Source: Tildeniella torsiva UHER 1998/13D
GTDB taxonomy: Bacteria; Cyanobacteriota; Cyanobacteriia; Phormidesmidales; Phormidesmidaceae
Direction: 5' to 3'
Assembly (NCBI GenBank): GCA_019358835.1
Contig: JAHHIH010000020.1
Span: 48,048 to 112,047, forward strand
DNA length: 64,000 nt
Shown here piece by piece: positions 11,776 through 21,036 of this stretch. The first letter of the stretch is position 1, and every line of letters starts with the position of its first letter. The translations under genes were made by a program, and so were the position numbers. The notes under the pieces were generated by a model. The model was given only the letters and a program-made list of their open reading frames with translations, was not told the origin of the DNA and made no database searches.

Positions 11776-11973
11776 GTGACCCCCAAGAGTGGCCTATTGT
11801 TGGCTGGTTCCTGCATTGCTGCGATCGCCGCAGTGGGCTCTATCTTTGAGCTATCCTCCGGTAGCCCCGACTGGGGCACGGTGCCCACCACAGTCATCCT
11901 CGGCCTCTGTGTGCCGCTGGTGGGGGTCTTGTTTTACGCCGCCGTTAAAGACGCCAAGGCTAACCAAGAGTAA
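11776..11973 (+). CDS. Small two-helix membrane protein, unknown function
   Basis: A 65-residue protein with two predicted membrane helices (about residues 5-25 and 37-57) joined by a SSGSPDWGTV loop, and a charged C-terminus (KDAKANQE). The start is GTG with TAGGAG 8 bases upstream, which supports translation. I do not recognise a named family; similar small proteins occur across cyanobacteria. A GCTCGA...TCGAGC hairpin at 11984-11999, just after the stop, could slow transcription but has no T run. Confidence 0.6.
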   Translation: MTPKSGLLLAGSCIAAIAAVGSIFELSSGSPDWGTVPTTVILGLCVPLVGVLFYAAVKDAKANQE

Positions 11974-12087
11974 TTGAGCGTTAGCTCGATGGTTCGAGCC
12001 GCCTGTCCTGGGAAATCCCGCTGAGTTTTGGCATCCTTCCTCCTAAAGCAGCGTCTACTATAGAGACCATCGAGAGAGGACAGAGCT

Positions 12088-12978
12088 ATGGAGCCGAACC
12101 GAGAGATTTCTTTGCTGACCCGGCGATCGCTGCTGGCCGCCACCGCCGCAGGCTCACTGGCCGTGCTGCTGAGTCGTCCAGCCCAGGCCTACGATGTGGT
12201 GCTCAACCCCACGGCGCCAGAGCTGGGCGACACCATCTCCGTCATCGTCATCCCCAGGGATCCGTCCACAACGACGCCCCCCAAGGTAACGGTCAATGAC
12301 AGCCTCGAATACCCCACCTTCCCCATCGGCGGCAACCGCTTTCGGGCGCTGGTGCCCACCAGCCCGCTGAACCCTCCCGGTCGCATGGTGATTCGGGTAA
12401 TCGGCACGGAAGAAACCCGCAACCTGGCGGTGGGCCTCAAAAACCGAAACTTCCCCACCCAGCGCATTACCCTGTCGCCCGGCCAGAGCGACCTGGGCAC
12501 CCAACACGAGTTTGACCGGGTCGCCGCCTTTAAGAATATCGTCAGCCCCGAACGCTACTGGAATGGGCCGCTGGTACGCCCCAACCAGGGCCGTACCAGC
12601 ACCCAGTACGGCGTGCGCCGCTATTACAACGGCGTTTTTGCCCAAGACTATTACCATCGGGGTCTCGACTACGCCTCCCCCACAGGCTCCCCCGTAGTAT
12701 CCCCCGCCGCCGGACGGATTGCCCTGGTGGGGCGGCTATCTGACGGGTTTGAGCTGCACGGCAACACCGTCGGCATTGACCACGGGCAGGGACTGCTCAG
12801 CATCATGATTCACCTCAGCCGCATCGACGTCAGCGAAGGGGCGATGGTGCAGCCGGGGCAGGTGGTTGGGGCCGTGGGTAGCACAGGCGCAGCCACCGGG
12901 CCACACCTGCACTGGGGGCTGTATGTCCACGGCGTATGTGTAGACCCAACCCCGTGGCGCGATCGCGGCTTTGAGTAG
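12088..12978 (+). CDS. Exported M23 (LytM-type) metallopeptidase
   Basis: A 296-residue secreted peptidase. The N-terminus contains LTRRSLLAATAAGSLAVLL followed by AQA, a twin-arginine-like signal peptide. A beta-rich domain (residues about 35-150) precedes the C-terminal LytM domain, where the zinc ligands appear as HRGLDYASP and PHLHWGLYV. M23 enzymes cut peptidoglycan cross-links or act as scaffolds for amidases; with the ligands intact an active endopeptidase is likely. The start at 12088 follows AGAGAGGACAG. It acts in the periplasm. Confidence 0.9.
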   Translation: MEPNREISLLTRRSLLAATAAGSLAVLLSRPAQAYDVVLNPTAPELGDTISVIVIPRDPSTTTPPKVTVNDSLEYPTFPIGGNRFRALVPTSPLNPPGRMVIRVIGTEETRNLAVGLKNRNFPTQRITLSPGQSDLGTQHEFDRVAAFKNIVSPERYWNGPLVRPNQGRTSTQYGVRRYYNGVFAQDYYHRGLDYASPTGSPVVSPAAGRIALVGRLSDGFELHGNTVGIDHGQGLLSIMIHLSRIDVSEGAMVQPGQVVGAVGSTGAATGPHLHWGLYVHGVCVDPTPWRDRGFE

Positions 12979-12986
12979 AGCGAAGG

Positions 12987-13025
12987 GGTGGATGAGTAAG
13001 TGGGTAAATGGGTGGGCGGGTGAAT
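12987..13025. repeat. G-rich word repeat (GTGGATGAGTAAGTGGG type)
   Basis: A short low-complexity stretch built from GGGTGGG, GGATGAGT and GGGTAAAT words, directly after the M23 peptidase gene. Its complement resembles the ACCCACCCATC words at 25838, 31220 and 36182. Confidence 0.5.
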
Positions 13026-13096
13026 GCGCTGCCGTAGGATAGGCAGTGCCTACCGTCCGAAACAGCATTTTCAAACCATCGCCCAGGTACAGCTTA

Positions 13097-13888
13097 ATGA
13101 GCATCTACGAGATTTTGGCCCAAACCCAGCGGCAGCGGGTGAGCGACGGAGAAACAGCGCCCCTGCTGAGCAGCTGTGAAGGGTCAGCCCAGACTTTGGT
13201 GCTGGTGTGGCCTCAGCTCGGCGATTTCGACAGCTTGGAGTACGCCTGGTGGTTGCAGCGCGAGGCCGACACCCTGCGCCAGCGAGGGATCGCCGTGCGG
13301 GCGGTAGGCATCGGCGATCGCCCCTCCGGCCAAAAATTTTGCAGCTACACCGGTTTCCCCGCAGACGCTCTCTTTGTCGATGAGACCGCCGCCCTGCACC
13401 GCGAGTTGGGTCTTTACCAGGGACTTACCTTTAATCCGCCGGGATTGAAGGCGGGGCAAGCCGCCTGGCTCAACCTGATGCTGATGTGTGCGGGTATCGC
13501 TAGTCCAGGGACACTGCGGGAAGTGCTGCGGGGCTACACGGGCGATCGCACGGCACCCCAGCTCATCGGCGACGACGAAACCGTCAAAGCTGGGCCGCTG
13601 CCGCCGCTGACCGGCAAAGCCTTTAACCTTGTCGGCGGCAGCGGCTTTCAGCGCCCCATAGAACTAGCAACTCTGCGCCTGCGCAACATGACCGAGGTGT
13701 TGAGTCACTGGAGCACCTACGTGCCCAACGCCGCTTACTTGACCCAGCGAGGCGGCACGTTTTTGTTTGATAGGCAGGGGAATTTGCTGTACGAACATCG
13801 CGATCGCGGCATTCTCGGCTTTGCCGCCACTATGGCTAACCCCCTCGCCTTTTTAGACGACCTAGTTCCCGTCGTGAATATTTCCTAG
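13097..13888 (+). CDS. Peroxiredoxin-like (AhpC-TSA_2) protein without the usual active-site cysteine
   Basis: A 263-residue thioredoxin-fold protein. The segments LVLVWPQLGDFDSLEYAWWL, GIAVRAVGIGD, FCSYTGF, LFVDETAALHRELG and GTFLFDRQGNLLYEHRD match the peroxiredoxin-like family seen in cyanobacteria and chloroplasts. Where typical family members carry a catalytic Cys after the first strand, this protein reads PQLGDFDS. One Cys remains in FCSYTGF. Peroxidase activity is therefore doubtful and the function unknown. The ATG at 13097 is preferred to an upstream in-frame start because MSIYEILAQTQ begins the conserved region. Confidence 0.7.
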   Translation: MSIYEILAQTQRQRVSDGETAPLLSSCEGSAQTLVLVWPQLGDFDSLEYAWWLQREADTLRQRGIAVRAVGIGDRPSGQKFCSYTGFPADALFVDETAALHRELGLYQGLTFNPPGLKAGQAAWLNLMLMCAGIASPGTLREVLRGYTGDRTAPQLIGDDETVKAGPLPPLTGKAFNLVGGSGFQRPIELATLRLRNMTEVLSHWSTYVPNAAYLTQRGGTFLFDRQGNLLYEHRDRGILGFAATMANPLAFLDDLVPVVNIS

Positions 13889-13945
13889 CGATCGCCCAAT
13901 ACCGACACCGGCAGCCATCCTGATAATCTTGAGGTTTGACATGGG

Positions 13946-14341
13946 TTGGTTGCCGTGGTTGAGCCTTTAGAACAGCTGCTAGAAGAGATTGTCCTCCTCA
14001 CCACGTTTTGCCTAGAGGCAATTTCGGTGCTGTGCGTCGTGGTCGGGCTGTTCAAAACTGCCCTCCTAGCCGCCCGCCTGACTCGTCGGCACCGGGGCGA
14101 CGAATTTCCCTTCAACCAGGTGCGGCTGAGGTTTGGGCTGTGGCTGGCCCTCGCCCTAGAGTTTCAGCTGGGGGCCGATATTCTATCCACCACCGTGGCA
14201 CCCACCACCCAAGACCTGATCAAACTGGCGCTGATTGCTGTCATCCGCACCTTCCTGAACTACTTTTTAGGCCGGGAGATGGCCACCGAAATGGCCCTGG
14301 CGCGGGAGCAGCGCCAGCTAGAAAGAGACGGGGCGGGGTGA
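13946..14341 (+). CDS. DUF1622 family membrane protein
   Basis: A 131-residue protein with three hydrophobic segments. The family signature LRFGLWLALALEFQLGADILSTTVAP and AVIRTFLNYFLGREM is present. DUF1622 proteins are small membrane proteins of unknown function found in many bacteria, often annotated only by domain. The start is uncertain: TTG at 13946 opens the frame and GTG at 13955 is an alternative, with no good ribosome site for either. It converges on the CorC-like gene, separated by an inverted AT-rich repeat. Confidence 0.75.
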   Translation: MVAVVEPLEQLLEEIVLLTTFCLEAISVLCVVVGLFKTALLAARLTRRHRGDEFPFNQVRLRFGLWLALALEFQLGADILSTTVAPTTQDLIKLALIAVIRTFLNYFLGREMATEMALAREQRQLERDGAG

Positions 14342-14354
14342 AATGGGAATGTTC

Positions 14355-14428
14355 TAAGGTTTGAATTTTAAGTTTTGAGTTTATATTTGAGCCAAAAACT
14401 CAAAACTCAAAATTAAACACTCAAAACT
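14355..14428. repeat. AT-rich imperfect inverted repeat between convergent genes
   Basis: The left part carries AGTTTTGAGTTT (14371-14382) and the right part its complement AAACTCAAAACT (14396-14407), followed by more ACTCAAAA words. The right half (14393-14428) matches 41760-41795 at 34 of 36 positions. It sits between the DUF1622 and CorC-like genes and could form a bidirectional transcript end. Confidence 0.7.
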
Positions 14429-14433
14429 ATTCC

Positions 14434-15786
14434 TCATCCCTCCATCTCCCCATCCTCCTCACCCGTTGCCGACAGCTCCGATCTCAGCGACAAGTTTTCT
14501 AGCAGCACCTTATCCACCCGGCGACCGTCCATATCGACCACCTCAAAGCGCAGCCCCTCCCACTCAAAGGAGTCGCCCGCACTGGGAATGCGGCCCATGT
14601 GGCGAATCATAAAGCCCGCTAGGGTGTGGTAGTTGTCTTCGTCTTCGGTTAGCTCTTCGCGTTTGAGCAGGTCTTTAAGGTCATCCACCGGCAGCAGGCC
14701 GTCGAGCAGCCATGAGCCATCGTCCCGCTGGGTCATCATCGGGTCGTCGGCATCTTCTAGGGAGGGCAGGTCGCCTACGATCGCCTCCACCACATCGTTG
14801 AGGGTGACTAGCCCCTCGACGCCGCCGTATTCGTCGAGCACCATGGCAAAGTGGGTACCCGACGACTTAAACAGCTCTAGCACCTTGAGTACATAGGTGC
14901 TCTCGGCCACAAACAGCGGCGGCTGTACCAGGTTGAGGAGCGCTGTCGGCTCAGTGTTCTGGCTGAGGTAGTTGGGCAGCAGCGCTTTGAGCGACACCAC
15001 CCCAACGCAGTCATCAATGCTGTCGTTGCACACCGGAAAGTGGGAGTGAGCGCTCTGCATGACCAGTTCGCTGTGCTCAGCAAAGGAGGCATCGACATTC
15101 AGCCATTCAATGTCGGTGCGGGGGGTCATAATCGCGCGAATGGGGCGATCGCCCAGTTGCAGCACTCGGCCCATCATTTCCTGCTCGGCCACCTCAAAGG
15201 TGCCCGCTTCGGTACCTTGGTCGATTAGCAGGCGCAGTTCTTCTTCGGTAATAGCGGCGTCAGGTCGGTCGTTGAGGCCCATAAGCTTGACTAGAAAGCT
15301 CGTGGACATGCCCAGCAGCACTACAAAAGGGGTTACCAGTTGAGACAGGCTCTTCATCGGCCCAGCGACCTGACAGGCGATCGTTTCGGGATAGCTAAGG
15401 GCAATGCGTTTGGGCACCAGTTCGCCCACCACCAGCGATAGGTAAGTAATTAGCCCCACTACAATCGCCAACCCGAGCACATCGCTGTAGGGGGCCAGAG
15501 CGGGAACCTGGCTAAGCGCCTGGCTCAGACTGGTGGCTACGGTGGCCCCCCCCAGGGCACCGCTGAGAATGCCAATCAGCGTAATCCCAATCTGCGCCGT
15601 CGATAGAAAGTCGTTGGGGTTGTTGGCCAGTTTAAGCGCCAGCCGCGCCTTGGCATTGCCCCGCCGGGCCTGGTGCTCTAGGCGGGCTTTGCGGGCCGAC
15701 ACCAGGGCAATTTCGGCTCCCGAAAACACCCCGTTGGCCACAATTAGCAGAAAAATAAACACACTTTTGAGGGCAATATCGGACAT
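14434..15786 (-). CDS. Hemolysin-C/CNNM family protein (DUF21-CBS-CorC)
   Basis: A 450-residue membrane protein. The N-terminal DUF21 domain (about residues 1-190) has four helices and the words NGVFSGAEIALVSARKARL and LSTAQIGITLIGI. It is followed by a CBS pair (RAIMTPRTDIEWL to LDEYGGVEGLVTLNDVVEAIVGD) and a C-terminal CorC_HlyC domain (DDGSWLLDGLLPVDDL to RVDKVLLE). Family members of known function are magnesium or divalent-cation exporters; the older name haemolysin is misleading. The very C-terminus is acidic (ATGEEDGEMEG). No partner gene is adjacent. Confidence 0.9.
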   Translation of the reverse strand: MSDIALKSVFIFLLIVANGVFSGAEIALVSARKARLEHQARRGNAKARLALKLANNPNDFLSTAQIGITLIGILSGALGGATVATSLSQALSQVPALAPYSDVLGLAIVVGLITYLSLVVGELVPKRIALSYPETIACQVAGPMKSLSQLVTPFVVLLGMSTSFLVKLMGLNDRPDAAITEEELRLLIDQGTEAGTFEVAEQEMMGRVLQLGDRPIRAIMTPRTDIEWLNVDASFAEHSELVMQSAHSHFPVCNDSIDDCVGVVSLKALLPNYLSQNTEPTALLNLVQPPLFVAESTYVLKVLELFKSSGTHFAMVLDEYGGVEGLVTLNDVVEAIVGDLPSLEDADDPMMTQRDDGSWLLDGLLPVDDLKDLLKREELTEDEDNYHTLAGFMIRHMGRIPSAGDSFEWEGLRFEVVDMDGRRVDKVLLENLSLRSELSATGEEDGEMEG

Positions 15787-15950
15787 AGGGGGAGGTTAAG
15801 GACAGGGAAATAAAGACAGCCGTGGGCCAGCCTGGGCCACAAACCGTATGACATCTATACCAGGTTTATCACTATCGTATTGAACGGTATATCCGCCTGC
15901 TATGGTAAAACGATTTAGTTGCTGGCTCCCTATTCTCCCTCTGAGCTGTT

Positions 15951-16424
15951 TTGCTGACTGTTAATCGTATCCTGCCTCCCGATTCGGATGCCCCTGCGGT
16001 AGCCACCCTGTCGCTGACGGCCAGCGATCGCGCCAAATCGCGCCACCGCTTCACCGCAGACGATGGCACCCCGATTTACCTCAATCTACCGCGCGGCACC
16101 GTGCTGCGCGGGGGCGACCGACTGGGCGGCGAAGCTGACACGGTGATCGGCATTGTGGCTAAGCCAGAGCCCGTCGTCGTGGTCAAGGCCCACTTGAGCT
16201 TCGACCTGCTGCGGGCGGCCTACCACCTGGGCAATCGCCATGTTTCCCTAGAGCTGGCCCCAGACCACCTTAAGCTAGAGCCCGACCCCGTGCTTGAAGC
16301 CCTGCTGCACCAGCTAGGTGGCTTAGAACTCTCGACCGACACCTTGCCCTTTGAGCCCGAGGCAGGGGCCTACCGCTCTACAATCCACAGTCATTCCCCT
16401 AGCCACGGCCATGACCACAACTAA
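15951..16424 (+). CDS. ureE: Urease accessory protein UreE
   Basis: A 157-residue nickel metallochaperone for urease. It has the N-terminal peptide-binding domain (RHRFTADDGTPIYLNLPRGTVLRGGD) and the C-terminal metal-binding domain, with YHLGNRHVSLEL containing the conserved His. The tail is histidine-rich (TIHSHSPSHGHDHN) and can store nickel. The frame starts at TTG 15951 (LTVNRILP); a canonical start is not visible. It overlaps ureF by 14 bases. The other urease genes are not in the window, consistent with the scattered urease loci of cyanobacteria. Confidence 0.93.
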   Translation: MLTVNRILPPDSDAPAVATLSLTASDRAKSRHRFTADDGTPIYLNLPRGTVLRGGDRLGGEADTVIGIVAKPEPVVVVKAHLSFDLLRAAYHLGNRHVSLELAPDHLKLEPDPVLEALLHQLGGLELSTDTLPFEPEAGAYRSTIHSHSPSHGHDHN

Positions 16425-17124
16425 GGCCCAGGGCCTGCTGCGGCTGCTACAGCTCACCAGCCCGGCGCTGCCGGTGGGGGCCTACAGCTATTCTGAAGGG
16501 CTAGAAACCCTGGTCGAGCAGGGTGCGATCGCGACCGCTAACGATATGCTGCACTGGCTTACCCAAGAACTCACCTACGGCCTCGTCATCCTCGACGGTG
16601 CCGCTGTGGGGCTCGTCCACCACGCTGCGCTCCAGGCCGGTTTGGGCTGTCACCAGGGGGTTGTCACGGTGGATGCGATCGCCCGCCTCAACCAAGATCT
16701 CTCCGCCCTCCGCGACAGCGAAGAGACCCGCCAGCAGAGCTGGGATATGGGCCGCGCCCTGGTACGCATGGGCAGCCATCTACACCCCGATCTCAAGCCC
16801 TGGTTTAGCGCGGCGGGCAGCCCCTGCAACTTTGCCGTCGCCTTTGCCCTACTTGCGGCCCGGTGGGAAATTGATGCCTCGTCGGCGGTGCTGGGCTACC
16901 TGCACAGCTGGGCCGCAAACCTGGTGACCAGTGCCGTGAAACTCATTCCCCTGGGGCAGACCGTGGGGCAGGAGATGCTGCTGGAGCTGTACCCCATGCT
17001 GGAAGAGGCGGGCGATCGCGCCCTTGCCACCCAAGCCCTCGACGAACTCTTCCTCAGCAGCTGGGGTACATCGCTGGCCACGATGCAGCACGAGGCGCTG
17101 TATACCCGCCTGTTTCGCAGCTAG
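16411..17124 (+). CDS. ureF: Urease accessory protein UreF
   Basis: A 237-residue helical protein that forms the UreF-UreG-UreH complex loading nickel into urease. The family segments LLQLTSPALPVGAYSYSEGLE and the C-terminal EEAGDRALATQALDELFLSSWGTSLATMQHE are clear. The ATG at 16411, which lies inside the last codons of ureE, is chosen over an upstream frame extension. It is translated after ureE in the same transcript. No ureG follows: the next gene is ispG on the other strand. Confidence 0.95.
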   Translation: MTTTKAQGLLRLLQLTSPALPVGAYSYSEGLETLVEQGAIATANDMLHWLTQELTYGLVILDGAAVGLVHHAALQAGLGCHQGVVTVDAIARLNQDLSALRDSEETRQQSWDMGRALVRMGSHLHPDLKPWFSAAGSPCNFAVAFALLAARWEIDASSAVLGYLHSWAANLVTSAVKLIPLGQTVGQEMLLELYPMLEEAGDRALATQALDELFLSSWGTSLATMQHEALYTRLFRS

Positions 17125-17162
17125 GGCAGGACGCTACACCTCTGTTACCGACCGTCTCACCC

Positions 17163-17257
17163 ACCCCCTTTTTCAAGGGGGCAGGGGGATCCCCATCACG
17201 CCGCAGAGTCAAGATCCCCCCGCTTCGCCGCCCCTTTTTAAGGGGGTTCCTAAGACC
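17163..17257. repeat. Dispersed ~95-bp palindromic repeat, copy A
   Basis: The element opens with CCCCCTTTTTCAAGGGGG, continues with CAGGGGGATC and CACGCCGCA, then TCAAGATCCCCCC, and closes with a CCCCTTTTTAAGGGGGTTCC palindrome. Copy B at 21440-21536 has the same parts in the same order. It follows ureF and precedes the end of ispG, so it may form a hairpin terminator for both strands. Confidence 0.75.
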
Positions 17258-17271
17258 TTGCTCTGTTGCCC

Positions 17272-18498
17272 TTAGGGCTCTACCCAGCGGCCATCGGCTT
17301 TGATCAAATTGATCAGTTCTGCCACGCCCTGATCTTCCGGCACCTTCTTAATCTCGTCGCGGCCCCGGTACAGCGAGATGTAGCCAGGGGTTTTGCCCAC
17401 GTAGCCGTAGTCGGCATCGGCCATTTCGCCCGGCCCGTTGACAATGCAGCCCATCACCGCAATGTCTAATCCGGTGAGGTGCTTGGTGGCCTCGCGCACT
17501 TCGTGGAGCACGTCTTCGAGGTTAAACAAAGTGCGCCCACAGGAGGGGCAGGCCACATACTCCACCATGGTTTTGCGTAGGCCCAGCGCCTGCAAAATGC
17601 TGTAGCACACGGGAATTTCTTTCTCCGGTGCTTCAGTCAGCGAGACGCGAATGGTGTCGCCAATGCCCTGGGCCAGCAGGGTGCCAATGCCAGCGGTAGA
17701 TTTGATTCGGCCATACTCGCCATCACCCGCTTCGGTCACCCCCAGATGCAGCGGGTAGTCCATGCCCAGTTCGTCCATGCGGTGGCACATCAGCCGGTAG
17801 GCGGCGACCATCACCGGCACCCGCGACGCCTTGAGCGAAATTACCAGGTTGCGAAAGTCGAGGGATTCGCAGATGCGGATAAACTCCAGGGCGCTCTCCA
17901 CCATGCCCTCGGGGGTGTCGCCGTAGGTAAACAGCATGCGCTCGGCCAGCGAGCCGTGGTTAACGCCAATCCGCATCGACTTACCCTGATCGCGCAGGGA
18001 GACCACCAGTGGCTCCAGGGTTTCGCGAATCTTGGTACCAATGTCTTCAAATTCGGTTTGGGAGTAGCCGGTGCGGCCCGCCTGGGGCTTTTCAAACACA
18101 TAGAGGCCGGGGTTGATGCGCACCTTATCGACATGCTTGGCTACCTCCAAGGCGATCTTCATGCCGTTGTGGTGCACGTCGGCCACCAGGGGCACGGGCT
18201 GGTAGGTGTCTTCTAGAATCTTGCGAATGTCGGCCAGGGCCTTGGCGTGGGCCATGCTGGGCACGGTGACGCGCACAATTTCGCAGCCGATCTCGTGTAG
18301 GCGGCGAATGGCGGCGGCAGAGCCCTTGATATCCAGGGTGTCTTCGTTGATCATCGACTGCACCACCACCGGGTGACCGCCGCCGATGGTAATGCTGCCC
18401 ACGGGCACCGGGCGAGTTTTGCGGCGGTGAATGGTGGTGTCGAAGGGGTCAAAGGTGCTAGCAGAAACCTGGGAAACGGGATTGGGAAGCGTTTGCAT
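17272..18498 (-). CDS. ispG: 4-hydroxy-3-methylbut-2-en-1-yl diphosphate synthase
   Basis: A 408-residue iron-sulfur enzyme of the MEP isoprenoid pathway, converting methylerythritol cyclodiphosphate to HMBPP. The TIM-barrel half shows [20 protein letters not shown] and [15 protein letters not shown]. The [4Fe-4S] ligands are in [10 protein letters not shown] and [11 protein letters not shown], with EEA-like metal context intact. In cyanobacteria the electron donor is ferredoxin. The ATG at 18498 gives the usual cyanobacterial length. It is monocistronic as far as the spacing shows. Confidence 0.97.
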   Translation of the reverse strand: MQTLPNPVSQVSASTFDPFDTTIHRRKTRPVPVGSITIGGGHPVVVQSMINEDTLDIKGSAAAIRRLHEIGCEIVRVTVPSMAHAKALADIRKILEDTYQPVPLVADVHHNGMKIALEVAKHVDKVRINPGLYVFEKPQAGRTGYSQTEFEDIGTKIRETLEPLVVSLRDQGKSMRIGVNHGSLAERMLFTYGDTPEGMVESALEFIRICESLDFRNLVISLKASRVPVMVAAYRLMCHRMDELGMDYPLHLGVTEAGDGEYGRIKSTAGIGTLLAQGIGDTIRVSLTEAPEKEIPVCYSILQALGLRKTMVEYVACPSCGRTLFNLEDVLHEVREATKHLTGLDIAVMGCIVNGPGEMADADYGYVGKTPGYISLYRGRDEIKKVPEDQGVAELINLIKADGRWVEP

Positions 18499-18674
18499 AG
18501 CCTGGGCTCAATGGTTGCCGGTGCTTAAAAATAAAGGGTGTAGCGACGACTTGGGCCGATCTTGGGCGATCGCACATCCACCTCCCAGAGTGCCACAGAA
18601 TGGCCGCTAGGGGATGCTAGAGCCGCAAAAACTGGCCCGAATTGCGGAGGGATGTTCGGCTCGATACATTGACC

Positions 18675-19379
18675 TCAAAGCAGCGGCTGCACCCCTCGAT
18701 AGGTCTCGATATTGATCTGCTGAAGTCGTTCATAGGCGCGATCGATGGTGCGCTGCCCCCGCAAAAAGCCCGTGCTAGCGCCCGGACAGATATGGGCCAG
18801 GGTATCGGCAGAAAAGCGGTTTTTCAGCGCCTCCACCTGCTGGAGCTGCCGGGGCCAGTGGAAAGTTTTAGACAGGCGCAGGGGCTCTGGCTTACCGGTT
18901 CGGCTGGGCAGCAGGTGCCGCCCCGTAAACAGCACGCCGCCGTAGGCACGGTAGTAGAGGCAGGCTGACCCCGGCGAGTGGCCCGGAGTCCAAAAGGCTT
19001 CTAGCCCAGGGCCAAACTCAAACTGGTGGTGAAACGCAGTGGTGGGGGTATCGGGCAGGAGGTAGGCCTCTTGTTCCTGAATCACCACTTCGCAGCCCAG
19101 GGCTTTTTGGATTGTCGCGGCCCGACCGATTCCGCCCCGGTGGGTAATGAACAGCCGTTGCACGCCACCCTGGGCCGCCAGCCAGGCGCGATTTTCCTCA
19201 TCCCAGGCCGGGGCATCGATGAGTAGATTGGCGGGCAGCCCCTCAGCTGTGTTGTTTACAATGAAGTAAGCAGTAGCTCCCTGGGTGTCGCGGTTGGGGG
19301 GGAACGCATAGACGGTGTCAAACACCGGGCGCGGAGCCTTGGGGCTGGGGGATGAAACCGGCGCTGAAGCTGCTGTCAT
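18675..19379 (-). CDS. Metallo-beta-lactamase-fold protein with degenerate metal site
   Basis: A 234-residue protein with the MBL fold order: NLLIDAPAW, LFITHRGGIGRA, FWTPGHSPGSAC and VLFTGRHLL. The standard HxHxDH metal motif is replaced by THRGGIGRA (residues 79-87), and the bridging Asp of the usual GD motif is Arg in FTGRHL. Only His134 of TPGHSPGS remains. It therefore probably does not bind the usual two metals and may not be a hydrolase. Similar sequences annotated as MBL-fold hydrolases exist in cyanobacteria. The start at 19379 has a Ser/Pro-rich N-terminal tail of about 17 residues. Confidence 0.75.
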   Translation of the reverse strand: MTAASAPVSSPSPKAPRPVFDTVYAFPPNRDTQGATAYFIVNNTAEGLPANLLIDAPAWDEENRAWLAAQGGVQRLFITHRGGIGRAATIQKALGCEVVIQEQEAYLLPDTPTTAFHHQFEFGPGLEAFWTPGHSPGSACLYYRAYGGVLFTGRHLLPSRTGKPEPLRLSKTFHWPRQLQQVEALKNRFSADTLAHICPGASTGFLRGQRTIDRAYERLQQINIETYRGVQPLL

Positions 19380-19521
19380 GGAGACGGGTAAGGGGTGAGA
19401 AAAACCGTTGAAACGCCTATACTAGCTGAATCGCGCCCCCGTCGCCTGGGCTAATTTCGTTGAATCAACCGCCTAAAAGCGGTGATTCTGGCTTCGATCG
19501 TTGCACTCCACTGGCTATTCG

Positions 19522-20991
19522 ATGGTGTTTTTCTGGCTTATAGTTCTTGGTCTGCTGACCTATGTGCTGCTTCAGCGCAGCGTTAGCCGCATCACCCGTA
19601 CCCCCGTGGGGCTGCTGTGGCTGGTGATGATGTTGCCAGCGTTTATTTTGACCGCCTGGGTGATGGTTCACGGCAACGAAGAGCCTGCCCCCACCGCGCT
19701 GCTGCTGGGTCTGTTTATTGCCTGCCCAATTCTCTACTGGGCGCTGATTCAAAAAGGGCGCATTGTGCCCCAGCCCGCCAAACCCGAGGCCGAGGCGGGC
19801 GAGTCTAAATCACCGCTGACGCCGCCCCCCAAACCCGCCCTTCGCCCCATCGACAAAGATGAAGAAGCGATGCTTCAGGGCTGCTTTCCCTGGTCGGTGT
19901 ATTATCTGCAAAACATTGAGTACCGCCCCCAGGCGATGATCTGCCGGGGGCAGCTGCGATCGACACCCACCGTGGCCTACGACACCGTGCGGGAGAATAT
20001 TCGCCGCCACTTTGGCGATCGCTTTCTCGTACTCTTTCAAGAAGGTCTCCAGGGCAAGCCAGTGTTTGCTCTGGTGCCCAACCCCCAGGTGGAAAAGGGC
20101 GATTGCGGCACCCAAACCCTGACCCGCCCTGGTCTGGCCCTGGGCCTGCTGCTGGTCACCCTGTTTACCACCACAGCGGTGGGCACCTACCTGGCAGGCG
20201 TTACCGAAGAACAGCTCCAGGCTGCGCCCGCGCTGATTTTGCAGGGCTTGCCCTACGCTCTAGGGCTGCTGGTTATTCTTGGCTGTCACGAGATGGGCCA
20301 CTATCTGGCGGCTCGCCGCTATAAGATGCAGGTCACCCTGCCCTACTTCATTCCGGTGCCGTTTTTCTTGGGCACCTTGGGAGCGTTTATTCAGATGAAG
20401 TCGCCCGTGCCCAATCGCCGCGCCCTGTTCGATGTGGGTATTGCCGGGCCGCTGGCGGGCCTAGTGGTGGCGGTGCCGCTGCTGCTGTGGGGGCTGAGCC
20501 AGTCCACCATCGTGCCCATTCCCGAAACCGGCGCTAGCCTGCTGAACTTTGAAGCCTTAGACCCCAAGGCATCCTTGATGCTGACCCTGCTCTCGAAGCT
20601 GGTGCTGGGGTCAGCGGTGGGGGCCGATGAGGCGATTCACCTGCACCCGATCGCGATCGCAGGTTGCCTCGGCTTAGTCGTCACCGCCCTCAATCTCATG
20701 CCCGTGGGCCAGCTCGACGGCGGCCACATCGTCCACGCTATGTACGGCCAGCGCATCGGCGGCATCGTGGGCCAGGTGGCCCGGCTGCTGGTGTTTGGCC
20801 TCGCCCTGGTACACCCCGAGCTGATGATCTGGGCGATTTTGCTGTTCTTTATTCCAGCGGCGGATCAGCCCGCCCTCAACGATGTCAGCGAGCTAGACGA
20901 TCGCCGCGACCTGCTGGGGCTAGTGGCCTTGACACTGTTGGTTATGATTGTGCTGCCAGCGCCGGGCATTCTCACCCGGCTGCTGTATTAG
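19522..20991 (+). CDS. Site-2 protease family protein (M50, EGY-like)
   Basis: A 489-residue intramembrane metalloprotease. Two N-terminal helices and a cytoplasmic domain (about residues 80-205, PCFPWSVYYLQ-like region) precede the M50 core. The zinc motif is HEMGH at residue 256 (CHEMGHYLAARRY), and the third ligand is in VGQLDGGHIVHAMYG. The sequence between them (PYFIPVPFFLGTLGAFIQMK) is typical of the plant EGY and cyanobacterial branch. Substrates are unknown; related proteases release membrane-bound regulators. The ATG at 19522 is chosen over an in-frame TTG 21 bases earlier. Confidence 0.9.
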   Translation: MVFFWLIVLGLLTYVLLQRSVSRITRTPVGLLWLVMMLPAFILTAWVMVHGNEEPAPTALLLGLFIACPILYWALIQKGRIVPQPAKPEAEAGESKSPLTPPPKPALRPIDKDEEAMLQGCFPWSVYYLQNIEYRPQAMICRGQLRSTPTVAYDTVRENIRRHFGDRFLVLFQEGLQGKPVFALVPNPQVEKGDCGTQTLTRPGLALGLLLVTLFTTTAVGTYLAGVTEEQLQAAPALILQGLPYALGLLVILGCHEMGHYLAARRYKMQVTLPYFIPVPFFLGTLGAFIQMKSPVPNRRALFDVGIAGPLAGLVVAVPLLLWGLSQSTIVPIPETGASLLNFEALDPKASLMLTLLSKLVLGSAVGADEAIHLHPIAIAGCLGLVVTALNLMPVGQLDGGHIVHAMYGQRIGGIVGQVARLLVFGLALVHPELMIWAILLFFIPAADQPALNDVSELDDRRDLLGLVALTLLVMIVLPAPGILTRLLY

Positions 20992-21036
20992 CCCCAGGGC
21001 TGCCCCTTAGTTCTGGCCATTGTTCTGGTAACCGCC

